A stretch of 35,428 bases of DNA from Syntrophothermus sp. DTU052 (GCA_001512495.1 LFRU01000029.1:1-35428); one strand, 5' to 3'; shown: positions 9,651-19,259, counted from the first letter of the stretch. The notes: generated by a model not told the origin, from the letters alone. A program made the numbers and translations.

Positions 9651-10928
9651 TTGCTTGGTTCATTACAGCAAGCGTTTAAAATCGGGGATCTGAAGCAAAA
9701 GGTCTTGTTTACCCTTTTGATGTTTGCGGTGTTTAGACTGGGGGTTCATATACCGGTTCCGGGAATAAACCCGGATGCCCTGAGTGAATTGCTGAAGAAC
9801 CAGTTTCTTGGGTTTTTCGATGTAATCTCCGGGGGGGCGTTCAAACGATTTAGTATCTTTGCCATGAGCATAACCCCTTATATCAACGCGTCCATTATCA
9901 TGCAGCTGTTAACGGTTGTAATTCCCAGGCTGGAGCAGCTCAATAAAGAAGGGGAAGAAGGCCGTAAGAAGATTGCGCAGTACACCCGTTACGGTACGGT
10001 TATTCTGGGATTCATTCAGGCCATCGGGATCGCCATAGCCCTGGGGCGTTATTCGGGACCCAGCGGGGCGGTAGTCCAAAACCCGGGATTTGTATCGTAT
10101 ATGATCATTGCCATATGCCTTACCGCGGGGACGGCCTTGTTGATGTGGATCGGGGAACTGATAACGGAGAGAGGGATCGGCAATGGTATCTCGCTGATAA
10201 TCTTTGCCGGAATAGTGGCCCGGATCCCCAGTGGCGTGACCGGCGTGTTCGAGTATCTGCGGGCTGGAACCGCCAGTTATGCCAGCGTATTGCTGTTTGT
10301 GGTAATCGCCCTGGTAATGATCGCCGCTGTGGTGGCCTTGAACGAAGGCCAGCGCAGACTGCCGGTACAGTATGCCAAAAGGGTTGTGGGCCGGAAAGTA
10401 TACGGTGGACAGAGCACATTTTTACCGCTTAAAGTGAACACCGCCGGAGTTATTCCGATTATTTTTGCTATGTCCATCATGATGTTTCCGGGTACCATCG
10501 CTTCCTGGTTTCAGAACTCAGCCGTTAGCAACTGGATGAATGCATATTTCCATTTTGGAAGTCCTTTGTATAACACGCTCTATGCACTATTGATCGTTTT
10601 CTTTACCTTCTTTTATACGTCAGTTATCTTTAATCCGCTGGATGTGGCGGACAATATTAAGAAATATGGTGGTTTTATACCAGGGATTCGTCCGGGGAGG
10701 CCGACTGCAGAGTACATTGACAGGATATTGGGCAGACTCACGCTGGCAGGAGGTGTGTTTTACGCCTTCGTAGCGATACTGCCGAACGTCGTAATAGCAC
10801 TGACCGGTCTGACCAACATCTGGTTTGGCGGGACTGCACTGTTAATAGTAGTTGGGGTGGCACTAGACACCATGAAACAGATAGAGGCTCACTTGTTGCT
10901 CAGGAGTTACGAAGGGTTTGTTAAGTAA
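9651..10928 (+). CDS. secY: Protein translocase channel subunit SecY
   Basis: SecY is the pore of the Sec translocon in the cytoplasmic membrane. This 425-residue product has the expected ten hydrophobic segments, the N-terminal RLGVHIPVPGINPDAL, the plug-region phenylalanine- and glycine-rich stretch (LGFFDVISGGAFKRFSIFAM), GNGISLIIFAGI, and the C-terminal cytosolic loops (NIKKYGGFIPGIRPGRPT) that bind SecA and ribosomes. The TTG start directly abuts the rplO stop and uses GAGGTGAT inside the end of rplO as SD. The partner SecG is encoded at 27450-27674. Confidence 0.98.
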   Translation: MLGSLQQAFKIGDLKQKVLFTLLMFAVFRLGVHIPVPGINPDALSELLKNQFLGFFDVISGGAFKRFSIFAMSITPYINASIIMQLLTVVIPRLEQLNKEGEEGRKKIAQYTRYGTVILGFIQAIGIAIALGRYSGPSGAVVQNPGFVSYMIIAICLTAGTALLMWIGELITERGIGNGISLIIFAGIVARIPSGVTGVFEYLRAGTASYASVLLFVVIALVMIAAVVALNEGQRRLPVQYAKRVVGRKVYGGQSTFLPLKVNTAGVIPIIFAMSIMMFPGTIASWFQNSAVSNWMNAYFHFGSPLYNTLYALLIVFFTFFYTSVIFNPLDVADNIKKYGGFIPGIRPGRPTAEYIDRILGRLTLAGGVFYAFVAILPNVVIALTGLTNIWFGGTALLIVVGVALDTMKQIEAHLLLRSYEGFVK

Positions 10929-10946
10929 GACAGGAGATGAAACAGT

Positions 10947-11603
10947 ATGAACGTCATTCTAGTAGGACCTCCCGGTGCGGGAAAGGGAACCCAGGCAGAA
11001 ACCATTGTCCAAACCTTCAAGATTCCCCACATCAGTACCGGAGATATGTTCCGGGATGCGGTGCGGCAGGGAACGGAACTGGGGAAAAGAGCTCAGGAAT
11101 ACATGAATGCGGGCAAGCTGGTTCCCGATGAGGTCACCATTGGAATCGTAAAAGAAAGGCTGAGCCAGCCGGATTGTGACCGCGGATTTCTTTTGGACGG
11201 CTTCCCGCGTACCGCAGTACAGGCGGAGGCCCTGGACGGGATTATGGACGGCCTTGGCAAAAGGATCGAAGTTGTTGTGAACATCGCTGTTCCCGATGAG
11301 GTAATTGTCGAGCGCATAGTGGGACGGCGGTCATGCAAGAAATGCAATACTGTCTATCATATTAAGTTTAATCCTCCCAAAACGGAAGGAGTTTGCGACA
11401 GGTGCGGTGAGCCGCTGTTCCAAAGAGCCGATGACCAGGAGGATACGGCGCTCCAGCGGCTTAAGGTATATGCCGAGCAGACCAACCCGGTACTTGACTT
11501 CTATGCCGGAAAAGGCGTCGTCGTTAATATCGACGGCAACCGGAGCCGGTCTGCAGTCTGGGAAGATGTAAAAAAAGCTTTGGGGTCTTATGATAGTAAT
11601 TAA
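10947..11603 (+). CDS. adk: Adenylate kinase, zinc-LID type
   Basis: Adenylate kinase interconverts ATP + AMP and 2 ADP in the cytoplasm. The 218-residue protein has the P-loop GPPGAGKGT (7-15), the AMP-binding segment ([13 protein letters not shown]), [16 protein letters not shown], and a long LID domain with four cysteines (C130, C133, C150, C153), the structural zinc site of Gram-positive Adk. ATG after AGGAGATG. The 3' end overlaps map by 14 bases, consistent with the conserved secY-adk-map order. Confidence 0.98.
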   Translation: MNVILVGPPGAGKGTQAETIVQTFKIPHISTGDMFRDAVRQGTELGKRAQEYMNAGKLVPDEVTIGIVKERLSQPDCDRGFLLDGFPRTAVQAEALDGIMDGLGKRIEVVVNIAVPDEVIVERIVGRRSCKKCNTVYHIKFNPPKTEGVCDRCGEPLFQRADDQEDTALQRLKVYAEQTNPVLDFYAGKGVVVNIDGNRSRSAVWEDVKKALGSYDSN

Positions 11604-12336
11604 AAGTAAAAAAGAAATTGAAATCATGCGACAAGCGGGCCTCGTTGTTGCTGACACCCTGGAGAGGTTAGCCGGGCTGGTTAAGCCCGGCATAACCACT
11701 GCCGCCCTTGACCGTTTTGCTGAAGACTACCTGGCCCGGCAAGGTGCCAAACCCTCTTTTAAGGGATACAATGGTTTTCCGGCATCAATTTGTGCTTCGG
11801 TTAACCGGGAGGTCGTGCACGGGATACCAGGTGAGCGCCGCTTGGAAGAAGGGGACATAATCAGTATTGACCTGGGGGCCATAATCGACGGTTGGCACGG
11901 TGATGCTGCAATTACAGTACCGGTAGGCGAGGTCGATCCTGAGATTATGCGTTTAATAAAGGTTACCGAGGAATCGCTCTACCTGGGTATCAAAGCGGCG
12001 CAGCCCGGGGTCAGGCTGGGTGTGGTCTCCAGTGCCATACAGAACCATGTTGAAAAAGCCGGTTTTTCCGTGGTGAGACAGTATGTGGGACATGGGATCG
12101 GCCGCCAGATGCATGAGGACCCCCCGGTGCCCAATTTTGGGCGGCCGGATCGGGGGCCGCTGCTGGCGGAAGGCATGACCATTGCCATTGAACCCATGGT
12201 CAATGCCGGGGGATATGAAGTCTTGGTTGGACCTGATAAATGGACCGTAATTACTAAAGATGGCAGTTATTCGGCTCATTTTGAGCATACCATAGCCATT
12301 ACCGGTAATGGGCCGGAGATTCTTACCCGCAAGTAA
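11590..12336 (+). CDS. map: Methionine aminopeptidase, type I
   Basis: This enzyme removes the initiator methionine from new proteins. The 248-residue sequence has the full dinuclear metal site of type Ia enzymes: D94, D105, H168, E201 and E232, with the same spacings as the E. coli enzyme, and the substrate-contacting H77 in VVHGIP. There is no N-terminal zinc-finger extension. The ATG lies inside the end of adk, so expression is probably coupled to it. Confidence 0.98.
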   Translation: MIVIKSKKEIEIMRQAGLVVADTLERLAGLVKPGITTAALDRFAEDYLARQGAKPSFKGYNGFPASICASVNREVVHGIPGERRLEEGDIISIDLGAIIDGWHGDAAITVPVGEVDPEIMRLIKVTEESLYLGIKAAQPGVRLGVVSSAIQNHVEKAGFSVVRQYVGHGIGRQMHEDPPVPNFGRPDRGPLLAEGMTIAIEPMVNAGGYEVLVGPDKWTVITKDGSYSAHFEHTIAITGNGPEILTRK

Positions 12337-12353
12337 TGGAGGTGCTTACATGG

Positions 12354-12674
12354 ATGGATGAATTAGTCGGCAGGATTGTTATCTCCAAAGCTGGTCGGGA
12401 TAAGGGAAAGCCATTTGTTATTATTGAAGTTATTAATGACAGGTTTGTCCTGTTGGCGGATGGTGACCTAAGAAAAGTGGATAATCCCAAAATCAAAAAC
12501 ATCAAGCATCTTCAAATTACCAATAGGGGATTACCCGAAGTAGCTGAGACTCTGGAACGAGGAGAAGTCCTGGAAAACCACCGCTTACGGAAACTGTTAC
12601 GATGTTTGTGGTCCGAGTGCCAGGAGGAAAACAGGGAAGGGGGGTCCCTTGGTGACGAAAGAAGATGTCATTGA
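12354..12674 (+). CDS. KOW-domain RNA-binding protein (L14e-like)
   Basis: This small protein of about 106 residues starts with [20 protein letters not shown], a KOW-type motif like that of eukaryotic/archaeal L14e, followed by [20 protein letters not shown]. Related proteins occur at this place, between map and infA, in many clostridia and bacilli; their role is not established but ribosome or RNA binding is likely. The ATG at 12354 lies nine bases after GGAGGTG. The last 23 bases overlap infA, and the C-terminal 25 residues look unconserved in character. Confidence 0.85.
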   Translation: MDELVGRIVISKAGRDKGKPFVIIEVINDRFVLLADGDLRKVDNPKIKNIKHLQITNRGLPEVAETLERGEVLENHRLRKLLRCLWSECQEENREGGSLGDERRCH

Positions 12675-12870
12675 GGTTGAAGGTAAGGTGATTGAGCCGC
12701 TTCCAAACGCCATGTTTACCGTTCAACTTGATAACGGGCATAAGGTGTTAGCTCATATCTCCGGTAAAATGCGGATGCACTTCATCAGAATTCTTCCGGG
12801 AGATAGGGTTACGGTAGAGCTCTCGCCGTACGACTTAAACCGAGGCCGAATCGTATACCGGTTCAAATAA
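12652..12870 (+). CDS. infA: Translation initiation factor IF-1
   Basis: The product is the 72-residue S1/OB-fold factor IF-1 ([66 protein letters not shown]), which occupies the ribosomal A site during initiation. The GTG at 12652 gives the standard length and lies seven bases after an AAGGGGGG SD. The TTG one codon earlier is possible. It begins within the end of the KOW gene. Confidence 0.97.
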   Translation: MTKEDVIEVEGKVIEPLPNAMFTVQLDNGHKVLAHISGKMRMHFIRILPGDRVTVELSPYDLNRGRIVYRFK

Positions 12871-12885
12871 AAGGAGGACCTGTAA

Positions 12886-12999
12886 ATGAAAGTAAGACCA
12901 TCTGTTAAACCCAGGTGCGAGAAATGCAAAGTCATAAAGCGCAAGGGTAAAGTCATGGTAATTTGTGAAAATCCCAGGCACAAGCAAAGACAAGGTTAG
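12886..12999 (+). CDS. rpmJ: 50S ribosomal protein L36, zinc type
   Basis: A 37-codon frame, [20 protein letters not shown] continuing to [11 protein letters not shown], is unmistakably L36. The zinc ligands C11, C14, C27 and H32 are all present. An AAGGAGG SD precedes the ATG by seven to eight bases. It fits the invariant infA-rpmJ-rpsM order. Confidence 0.97.
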   Translation: MKVRPSVKPRCEKCKVIKRKGKVMVICENPRHKQRQG

Positions 13000-13015
13000 G
13001 TGGAGGTGAAATTAT

Positions 13016-13387
13016 TTGGCAAGAATAGCTGGTGTTGACTTGCCCCGTGATAAGAGAATAGAGGTAGCTCTTACCTATATTTACGGGATTGGGAGGCCTT
13101 CAGCCCGTAAGATAGTGGCACAGACGGGTATAAATCCCGATACCCGGGTGAAAGATTTAACCGAGGAAGAGGTTGCCAAGCTAAGAGAAGTAATCAATAA
13201 GAGCTATAAGGTGGAAGGAGACCTGCGCCGCGAAGTCAGCATGAGTATTAAACGGCTTATGGATATCGGCTGTTATCGGGGACTAAGGCACCGCCGCGGG
13301 CTTCCGGTACGCGGGCAGCGCACAAAAACCAATGCCAGGACCCGCAAAGGTCCGCGCCGCATCGTGGCAGCCAAGAGGAAGAAGTAA
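13016..13387 (+). CDS. rpsM: 30S ribosomal protein S13
   Basis: The 123-residue S13 begins [20 protein letters not shown], has [12 protein letters not shown], and ends with the basic tail ([36 protein letters not shown]) that contacts P-site tRNA and the L5 bridge. TTG start after TGGAGGTGA. First gene of the alpha-operon portion of the cluster. Confidence 0.98.
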   Translation: MARIAGVDLPRDKRIEVALTYIYGIGRPSARKIVAQTGINPDTRVKDLTEEEVAKLREVINKSYKVEGDLRREVSMSIKRLMDIGCYRGLRHRRGLPVRGQRTKTNARTRKGPRRIVAAKRKK

Positions 13388-13405
13388 AGGAGGAGCGAGT
13401 GATAA

Positions 13406-13801
13406 ATGGCGCGTCGAGGAGCTACAAGCAGGGTCAAGAGACGGGAAAGAAAAAATGTCGACTACGGCATTGCTCATATCAAGTCTACATTCAACAATAC
13501 GGTAATTACCATTACTGACCGGGAAGGTAATGCGATTTCCTGGGCCAGTGCGGGAACCGTCGGTTTCAAGGGCTCGCGTAAAAGCACTCCATTTGCGGCT
13601 CAACAGGCGGCGGAGCAGGCAGCTCGTGCGGCGATGGAACACGGCATGAAAGAAGTCGAGTGCTATGTTAAAGGGCCCGGTTCCGGCCGGGAGGCCGCTA
13701 TCCGCTCCCTGCAGGCGGCCGGCCTTGAAGTGAGCGTAATTAAAGATGTTACACCTATACCGCACAATGGATGCAGACCACCTAAAAGAAGAAGGGTTTA
13801 A
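13406..13801 (+). CDS. rpsK: 30S ribosomal protein S11
   Basis: This 131-residue S11 contains [57 protein letters not shown] and the C-terminal [19 protein letters not shown]11 is part of the 30S platform and the mRNA exit region. ATG start after AAAGGAGGAG. Confidence 0.98.
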   Translation: MARRGATSRVKRRERKNVDYGIAHIKSTFNNTVITITDREGNAISWASAGTVGFKGSRKSTPFAAQQAAEQAARAAMEHGMKEVECYVKGPGSGREAAIRSLQAAGLEVSVIKDVTPIPHNGCRPPKRRRV

Positions 13802-13817
13802 AGGGGGTTTTTAATCA

Positions 13818-14447
13818 GTGGGAAGATATACAGGCTCGGTTTGCCGTCAGTGCAGAAGAGAAGGGGAAAAACTTTTTTTGAAAGGCGACAGGTGTTATTC
13901 TCCTAAATGCGCGGTAGACCGTAAGCCCTACGGGCCTGGACAGCATGGACAGGGTAGGCCGAAAAAGCCAACCGAGTATGGGCTGCAGTTACGTGAAAAA
14001 CAAAAAGCCAAAAGGATTTACGGGGTGATGGAGAAGCAGTTTCGCAATTACTTTGAAAAAGCGGAACGCCAGTCCGGCATCACCGGGGAAAACCTTTTAA
14101 TTCTATTGGAGAGACGGCTGGACAATGTTGTATACCGTTTGGGACTGGCCGCCTCCCGCAAAGAAGCGAGGCAGCTGATTAGCCATGGGCATTTTACTGT
14201 GAATGGGAAAAAGGTTAACATTCCTTCTTTCCTGGTTAAACCGGGACAGGAGATAGAAGTAAGAGCCCGCAGTAAAGAATCCCCAAAATTCAAAGATATA
14301 CAGGCACAAGCAGCGTACAAAACTCCTCCGGAGTGGTTGGAGCTTGATGTTGAAAACATGAGGGGCCGGGTGCAGGCCTATCCAAAACGGGAAAACATCG
14401 AGGCAACTATAGCTGAACACCTAATCGTTGAACTTTACTCCCGATAG
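13818..14447 (+). CDS. rpsD: 30S ribosomal protein S4, zinc-binding type
   Basis: The 209-residue S4 has an N-terminal four-cysteine zinc site (C9, C12, C26, C31), matching the arrangement in thermophilic S4, followed by [20 protein letters not shown] and the S4 RNA-binding domain ([38 protein letters not shown]). S4 initiates 30S 5'-domain assembly. GTG start after AAGGGGG. Located inside the alpha operon, unlike the B. subtilis arrangement where rpsD is elsewhere. Confidence 0.98.
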   Translation: MGRYTGSVCRQCRREGEKLFLKGDRCYSPKCAVDRKPYGPGQHGQGRPKKPTEYGLQLREKQKAKRIYGVMEKQFRNYFEKAERQSGITGENLLILLERRLDNVVYRLGLAASRKEARQLISHGHFTVNGKKVNIPSFLVKPGQEIEVRARSKESPKFKDIQAQAAYKTPPEWLELDVENMRGRVQAYPKRENIEATIAEHLIVELYSR

Positions 14448-14487
14448 GTTCAGGCTGTGTTATATTCCAGCCGAAGGAGGGTGAAAG

Positions 14488-15435
14488 ATGCTTGAAATTG
14501 AAAAGCCAAGGATAGAGTGCATTGAAAGGGATACGGATGCTCACTATGCAAAGTTTGTAGTTGAGCCCCTGGAAAGGGGTTATGGGATTACCCTGGGGAA
14601 TTCACTACGCCGGGTGCTTTTATCATCACTGCCCGGTGCTGCTATCAGTTCCATCAAAATTGACGGCATTCTGCATGAGTTTTCCACGCTGAACGGGGTT
14701 TTAGAAGATATCACCGAGGTGATCCTGAACCTTAAACAGGTGGTTCTCAAATATGAAGGAGAGGAACCCAAAATCCTGCGGCTTGAACAGAAGGGCAAAA
14801 AAGAAGTTCGAGCAGGCGACATTGAGCGGGATGCCGAGGTTGAGATTCTGAATCCCGATCTACTTATTGCCACTTTGAATGAAGACGGTGAGCTGAATAT
14901 GGAGTTGACCATTGAAAGGGGTCGCGGGTATGTAAGTGCCGACCAAAAGAAGAAATCTGACGAGATTATCGGGGTTATTCCCATTGACTCCATCTTTACT
15001 CCGATAAGGAAAGTCAACTTCACGGTGGAGAATGCTCGGGTAGGACGTATTACCGACTACGACCGACTGATGCTTGAGGTGTGGACTAATGGTACTATTA
15101 CGCCGGAAGAAGGCATCAGCCTGGCATCCAAGATCCTGCTCAATTACCTAAAACTGTTCTCGGAGATGGACGACAGCCATCCCGAAATAGAGATATTGGT
15201 TGAGAAAGAGGAAGAGAAAAAGGACAAGATCCCGGATATGCCCATCGAGGAATTGGAATTGTCAGTAAGAGCCTCCAACGGCTTAAAACGGGCTAACATC
15301 AATACTGTAGGAGATTTGGTGGAGAGGACCCGCGAGGAGATGAGCAAAATCCGGAACCTGGGACAGAAATCGCTTGATGAAATAGAGTCGAAGTTAAGAG
15401 AACTAGGACTATCGTTTAAGCAGCCGGAAGACTAG
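14488..15435 (+). CDS. rpoA: DNA-directed RNA polymerase subunit alpha
   Basis: This 315-residue protein has the alpha-NTD dimerisation and assembly elements ([52 protein letters not shown]) and the alpha-CTD with its helix-hairpin-helix ([40 protein letters not shown]), which binds UP elements and regulators. ATG after GAAGGAGGGTGA. A small GGCTG...CAGCC hairpin lies in the 40-base gap after rpsD. Confidence 0.99.
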   Translation: MLEIEKPRIECIERDTDAHYAKFVVEPLERGYGITLGNSLRRVLLSSLPGAAISSIKIDGILHEFSTLNGVLEDITEVILNLKQVVLKYEGEEPKILRLEQKGKKEVRAGDIERDAEVEILNPDLLIATLNEDGELNMELTIERGRGYVSADQKKKSDEIIGVIPIDSIFTPIRKVNFTVENARVGRITDYDRLMLEVWTNGTITPEEGISLASKILLNYLKLFSEMDDSHPEIEILVEKEEEKKDKIPDMPIEELELSVRASNGLKRANINTVGDLVERTREEMSKIRNLGQKSLDEIESKLRELGLSFKQPED

Positions 15436-15455
15436 CAGGGAAGGAGGAAATAAAG

Positions 15456-15797
15456 TTGGGATACAGGAAACTGGGAGTAAGAGGTGACCACCGGAGATCC
15501 TTGCTCAGGAATTCGGTTACCTCATTGCTGGCCCATGAAAAGATAACAACCACCGAAACTCGAGCCAAAGAGATCAAACGATTAGCGGACAGGCTTATTA
15601 CTTTGGGCAAGAAGGGGGATCTGCACTCCCGGAGGCAGGCTCTGGCCTATTTGACCGATGAGGCTGTAGTCCGCAAGGTGTTTGATGAACTGGCCGCAAG
15701 ATATGATGACCGGCCGGGGGGTTATACCCGGATTATCAAGTCCGGATTCCGCCGGGGTGACGGTGCACCCATGGCGATAATTGAACTGGTAAAATAA
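15456..15797 (+). CDS. rplQ: 50S ribosomal protein L17
   Basis: The 113-residue product is L17 ([60 protein letters not shown]). It lies near the tunnel exit. TTG start after AAGGAGGAAA. It is the last gene of the ribosomal supercluster; ecfA1 begins three bases after its last base, so transcription probably reads through. Confidence 0.98.
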   Translation: MGYRKLGVRGDHRRSLLRNSVTSLLAHEKITTTETRAKEIKRLADRLITLGKKGDLHSRRQALAYLTDEAVVRKVFDELAARYDDRPGGYTRIIKSGFRRGDGAPMAIIELVK

Positions 15798-15799
15798 GG

Positions 15800-16630
15800 A
15801 TGATAGAGGTTGCAGGGGTAAGTTTCAGCTACCCCGGGCTGGAATCACCCGTTTTACACGATATAAACTTGGAGATCAGGCCAGGAGAATTCCTGGCCTT
15901 GCTGGGTAGAAACGGCTCGGGGAAATCCACGTTTACCAGGCTGTTGAACGGGTTATTGGTACCTGCAGCCGGTGATGTGATAGTTGATGGTTACAATACC
16001 CGCGACAGCAGCCACCGGCTCCGGATCAGGCAGCAGGTGGGGCTGCTGTTCTCCAACCCGGACAACCAGCTGGTTGCCGGTATTGTTGAAGAGGATGTGG
16101 CCTTTGGTCCGGAAAACCTGGGACTGCCGGCTGCAGAAATCAGGGAACGGGTTAGATGGGCCCTTTCGGTAGTCGGTATGGAGGAGTACCTCAAGTATCC
16201 GCCCCACATGCTGTCGGGCGGGCAGAAGCAGAGAGTAGCCATTGCCGGCGTACTCGCCCTCGGGCCGAGCTACATGGTACTGGACGAACCCACCTCGATG
16301 CTCGATCCTCGAGGGCGGGAAGAGGTGGTGCGTACCCTGACCAAACTCAACCTTGAACAGGGAACCGCCATCATTATGGTCACCCATTTTGTTGAAGAAG
16401 CCGCGGCTGCGGACCGGGTAGTGGTCCTGGATCGGGGCAGAGTGCTGGTGACGGGTTCACCACTTGAGGTCCTGACCAGGATCGATGATCTGGCCGACTG
16501 GGGACTGGAGGCACCGGAGATTGCTCTGCTGTGCCACGAGCTGAGGAAAAGAGGTTACAGCCATTTCCCTATGGCACTCGACAGCCGGCAGGTGGTGGAT
16601 ACGATTAAGCAATTCCCATTCAAGGATTAA
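15800..16630 (+). CDS. ecfA1: ECF transporter ATP-binding subunit EcfA1
   Basis: This is the first of two ABC ATPases that energise energy-coupling-factor vitamin and cofactor uptake. In 276 residues it has Walker A (GRNGSGKST, 36-44), a Q-loop (FSNPDNQL), signature LSGGQKQR (138-145), Walker B YMVLDEP (158-164) and the switch histidine in VTHFVEE (H196). EcfA1, EcfA2 and EcfT form a shared module; the substrate-specific S components are not in this window, typical of group II ECF systems. ATG start two bases after the rplQ stop, with AAAATAAGG as a weak SD. Confidence 0.96.
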   Translation: MIEVAGVSFSYPGLESPVLHDINLEIRPGEFLALLGRNGSGKSTFTRLLNGLLVPAAGDVIVDGYNTRDSSHRLRIRQQVGLLFSNPDNQLVAGIVEEDVAFGPENLGLPAAEIRERVRWALSVVGMEEYLKYPPHMLSGGQKQRVAIAGVLALGPSYMVLDEPTSMLDPRGREEVVRTLTKLNLEQGTAIIMVTHFVEEAAAADRVVVLDRGRVLVTGSPLEVLTRIDDLADWGLEAPEIALLCHELRKRGYSHFPMALDSRQVVDTIKQFPFKD

Positions 16631-16683
16631 AGGGATTATCTTATGAAGGTTGTTTATTCTACCTTTTTAACCCGGGTGAGCAT

Positions 16684-17541
16684 ATGTCGATTCGTTTTTT
16701 GAAGGTGGGATTCCGATACGCCCGGGGACTTCCCTGGGAAACTGAGGCCTTAAAGAACATAAACCTGGAGGTAAGAAAAAACGAGATACTGGGGATAATC
16801 GGGCCCACCGGCTCCGGCAAGACCACCCTTTTGCAGTTGATGAACGGCATTCGACACCCGAGTGAGGGTAAGGTTTTGATTGATGATCAGGATCCCGCCG
16901 TACTTAAAGGCCGGGAAATCACCAGGCTCAGACAGAAGGTTGGCCTGGTTTTTCAATCCCCGGAAGATCAGCTTTTTGCCAACAGCGTGTATGAGGATAT
17001 TGCCTTTGGACCCAAAAATCTGGGGGTTGCCGGTTCCGAACTGGATAACCGGGTCCGGTGGGCCATGGAGGTCCTGGATCTGGGATTTGAGGATCTAAGC
17101 CGGCGTCGACCCCAGAACCTGAGCGGAGGTCAGAAGCGGCGGGTGGCTATTGCTGGCGTGCTGGCTATAAAACCGGAATACCTTGTTCTGGATGAACCGA
17201 CCGCCGGGCTGGACCCGGAAGGCAGAAAAGGCCTCCTTAAGCTGATAAGGAAACTGCGTGAGGACCTGGGAATGGGAGTAGTCATGGTATCCCACCGTTT
17301 GCAGGACATCATGAGTACCTGTGACCGGGTGGTGGTCTTGGAAAAGGGGGAGATTCGAAAAACGGGAACACCCAGGGAGATCATGCGCAGTGGACAGGAA
17401 CTGATAGAACTCGGACTTCATCTCCCGCCGATTAATATGGTGCTGCATGAGCTTAAAGATGTCTTTCCGTACCTGGATACGGCAGCGTTGGGACCGGAAG
17501 AGGCGGCGGGTGAAATCGATCGGGCAATAAGGGGTTTATGA
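16684..17541 (+). CDS. ecfA2: ECF transporter ATP-binding subunit EcfA2
   Basis: The second ABC ATPase of the module has 285 residues, with Walker A GPTGSGKTT (40-48), Q-loop FQSPEDQLF, signature LSGGQKRR (146-153), Walker B YLVLDEP and the switch histidine in VSHRLQDI. The C-terminal extension (LGLHLPPINMVLHELKDVF) resembles the EcfA dimerisation tail. A 53-base gap separates it from ecfA1, and its stop overlaps the start of ecfT (ATGA), indicating coupled synthesis. Confidence 0.96.
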   Translation: MSIRFLKVGFRYARGLPWETEALKNINLEVRKNEILGIIGPTGSGKTTLLQLMNGIRHPSEGKVLIDDQDPAVLKGREITRLRQKVGLVFQSPEDQLFANSVYEDIAFGPKNLGVAGSELDNRVRWAMEVLDLGFEDLSRRRPQNLSGGQKRRVAIAGVLAIKPEYLVLDEPTAGLDPEGRKGLLKLIRKLREDLGMGVVMVSHRLQDIMSTCDRVVVLEKGEIRKTGTPREIMRSGQELIELGLHLPPINMVLHELKDVFPYLDTAALGPEEAAGEIDRAIRGL

Positions 17542-18329
17542 TGAACTCTTTTACCTTTGGACAGTACATACCCGGCATTTCGCTGGTGCACTCTCTGGAT
17601 CCACGAACCAAACTGTTTTTCGTCGTGATTATGATGGCCGCAATCTTCGCGGTCAATACCCTTCCGGGGGTCTTAATTACGGCGCTGTTCACCGGGATTT
17701 TTATCGCGCTCACCAGGGTGCCGTTGACGATTTACTTTCGCGGGATGCGGCCACTGATGGTGTTGGTGGGGATCACCGCCGCCTTCCAGGTATTTTTGAT
17801 TCCCGGAGAGGTGATCTGGCGCTGGTGGGTCTTTTCCATAACCGATACCGGAATCGAGATGGGAGCGCTGATGAGCTATCGCTTGATCATGGTGTTTGTC
17901 CTGGCCCAGCTGCTTACGCTTACCACCTCACCCCTGCAGTTGACCGATGGACTGGAAATGGTTTTGGGACCCCTAACCCGGGTAGGGTTTCCCGCCCATG
18001 AACTGGCCATGATAATGACTATCGCCCTGCGGTTTATTCCGGTTTTTTTCGAAGAAGGTAGCAAGATAATCCTGGCGCAGGTTTCACGTGGGGCTGATTT
18101 CCAGGGAAGTTGGCTCAAAAGTGCGCGCAACCTGGTAGCCATCATGGTTCCCCTTTTCGCGCAGGCCTTCCGCCGGGCGGACGACCTGGCCCTGGCTATG
18201 GAGTCTCGGTGCTATACCGGTGGAGAGGGGCGTACGCAGCTGCATGAAATAACCATGTCGCGCACGGATTACTTGGTGATGGCAGCAACAGCCGCACTGG
18301 TGCCGTTTATATTTGTTTTAAGGACCTAA
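17538..18329 (+). CDS. ecfT: ECF transporter transmembrane subunit EcfT
   Basis: This 263-residue integral membrane protein couples the two ATPases to interchangeable S components. It has the family's N-terminal YIPGISLVHSLDPRTKLFF, several hydrophobic helices, and two cytosolic coupling motifs: QVSRGADFQG (normally ARG) and AMESRCYTGGEGRTQ near the end. The SRG and SRC variants at both coupling motifs are small departures from the usual ARG. The ATG overlaps the ecfA2 stop; the second ATG is three bases on. Confidence 0.95.
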   Translation: MMNSFTFGQYIPGISLVHSLDPRTKLFFVVIMMAAIFAVNTLPGVLITALFTGIFIALTRVPLTIYFRGMRPLMVLVGITAAFQVFLIPGEVIWRWWVFSITDTGIEMGALMSYRLIMVFVLAQLLTLTTSPLQLTDGLEMVLGPLTRVGFPAHELAMIMTIALRFIPVFFEEGSKIILAQVSRGADFQGSWLKSARNLVAIMVPLFAQAFRRADDLALAMESRCYTGGEGRTQLHEITMSRTDYLVMAATAALVPFIFVLRT

Positions 18330-18404
18330 AGACCGGGCTTCAATAATTCAATATGTCGGCCCGCGGACGAAGCCGGTGGCAGCCGGTCTGCAAGGAGTCG
18401 GAAG

Positions 18405-19136
18405 ATGCGTATCAAGTTGGTAGTGGAATATGACGGTACTGATTTTTTCGGCTTTCAAAGACAGCCGGGAAAGAGGACGGTGGACCGGGTGCTGGAGGAA
18501 GCCATTTCTCAAGTTACCGGCGAAGAGGTACGGGTAACCGGCTCGGGAAGGACCGATGCCGGGGTCCATGCCCTGGGCCAGGTGGTGGCTTTTGATACCC
18601 AGGCGGCTATACCTCCTGATAGGTACGGCCCCGCCATCAACACCTTTTTGCCGTCTGATATAAGGATCGTCAGCAGCGAGGAAGCAGCCCCGGATTTTCA
18701 TCCCCGTTATCAGGCGCGGTGGAAAACTTATCGCTATTTGGTCTACCGGACAACGGCGGGGTACACCCTGTACCGAAGACATGCTTACCAGTATACCGGG
18801 AGACTTGACCTGAATCTTATAAAGGAAGGCATCCGCTATACCGCCGGGACACATGATTTCAGGGGGTTTATGGCCGCGGGCAGTGCGGTGCAGGATACGG
18901 TGAGAACGGTTTGCGAGTTTACCGCCGAGGAAAAAACCCCGTGGCTTAAATTCGAGATTACCGGTGATGGTTTCCTTTACAAGATGGTCAGGAACCTGGT
19001 GGGGACGTTGCTAGAGATCGGGAGAGGGGCCATGTCCTTCGAACAACTGGAGGAAGTGATGCGAACCGGCAACCGGACCCTGGCCGGACCCACAGCCCCC
19101 GCCCGCGGTCTATACCTGGTAAACGTCGACTACTAA
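18405..19136 (+). CDS. truA: tRNA pseudouridine(38-40) synthase TruA
   Basis: TruA isomerises uridines 38-40 in the tRNA anticodon arm. The 243-residue protein begins MRIKLVVEYDGTDFFGFQRQ, has the catalytic aspartate D51 in GSGRTDAGVHALGQV, and the later motifs FHPRYQARWKTYRYLV and GDGFLYKMVRNLVGTLLEIG. ATG start after AAGGAG. The 75-base gap after ecfT holds a perfect seven-base complementarity (AGACCGG...CCGGTCT, 18330-18389 region). The ecfA1-ecfA2-ecfT-truA-rplM order is the usual Firmicute arrangement. Confidence 0.97.
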   Translation: MRIKLVVEYDGTDFFGFQRQPGKRTVDRVLEEAISQVTGEEVRVTGSGRTDAGVHALGQVVAFDTQAAIPPDRYGPAINTFLPSDIRIVSSEEAAPDFHPRYQARWKTYRYLVYRTTAGYTLYRRHAYQYTGRLDLNLIKEGIRYTAGTHDFRGFMAAGSAVQDTVRTVCEFTAEEKTPWLKFEITGDGFLYKMVRNLVGTLLEIGRGAMSFEQLEEVMRTGNRTLAGPTAPARGLYLVNVDY

Positions 19137-19140
19137 TAAA

Positions 19141-19202
19141 GTGTCAGGGGGACGGTTCTCATGACACCTTTTTTGGTGTCATGAGAACCGTCCCCCTGAC
19201 AC
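19141..19202. repeat. Perfect 28-bp inverted repeat with T6 loop
   Basis: The left arm (19141-19168, GTGTCAGGGGGACGG then TTCTCATGACACC) is exactly complementary to the right arm (19175-19202), with TTTTTT between. Each arm also starts with GTGTCA and ends with TGACAC(C), so each can fold on its own. There is no U-run after the stem, so it is not a classical terminator. It resembles dispersed REP-like palindromes seen in some Firmicutes and other phyla; that comparison is from memory. Confidence 0.9.
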
Positions 19203-19212
19203 CACCGAACTA

Positions 19213-19241
19213 TTGACAAGCGAACTTTGAACTTGTAACAT
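19213..19241 (+). promoter_or_regulatory. Sigma-A-type promoter for rplM-rpsI
   Basis: TTGACA at 19213-19218 is followed by a 17-base spacer and TAACAT at 19236-19241. Transcription would begin near 19248 and produce a roughly 60-base leader to rplM. It sits just after the inverted repeat, giving rplM-rpsI its own transcript start. Confidence 0.75.
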
Positions 19242-19259
19242 AAATAAATGACGGAAAAT

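Noticed and set aside
19141-19202. The perfect palindrome read as an intrinsic terminator for truA
   Set aside because: The T-run is in the loop, and no U-tract follows the stem, so the classical mechanism does not apply, although it may still hinder polymerase.
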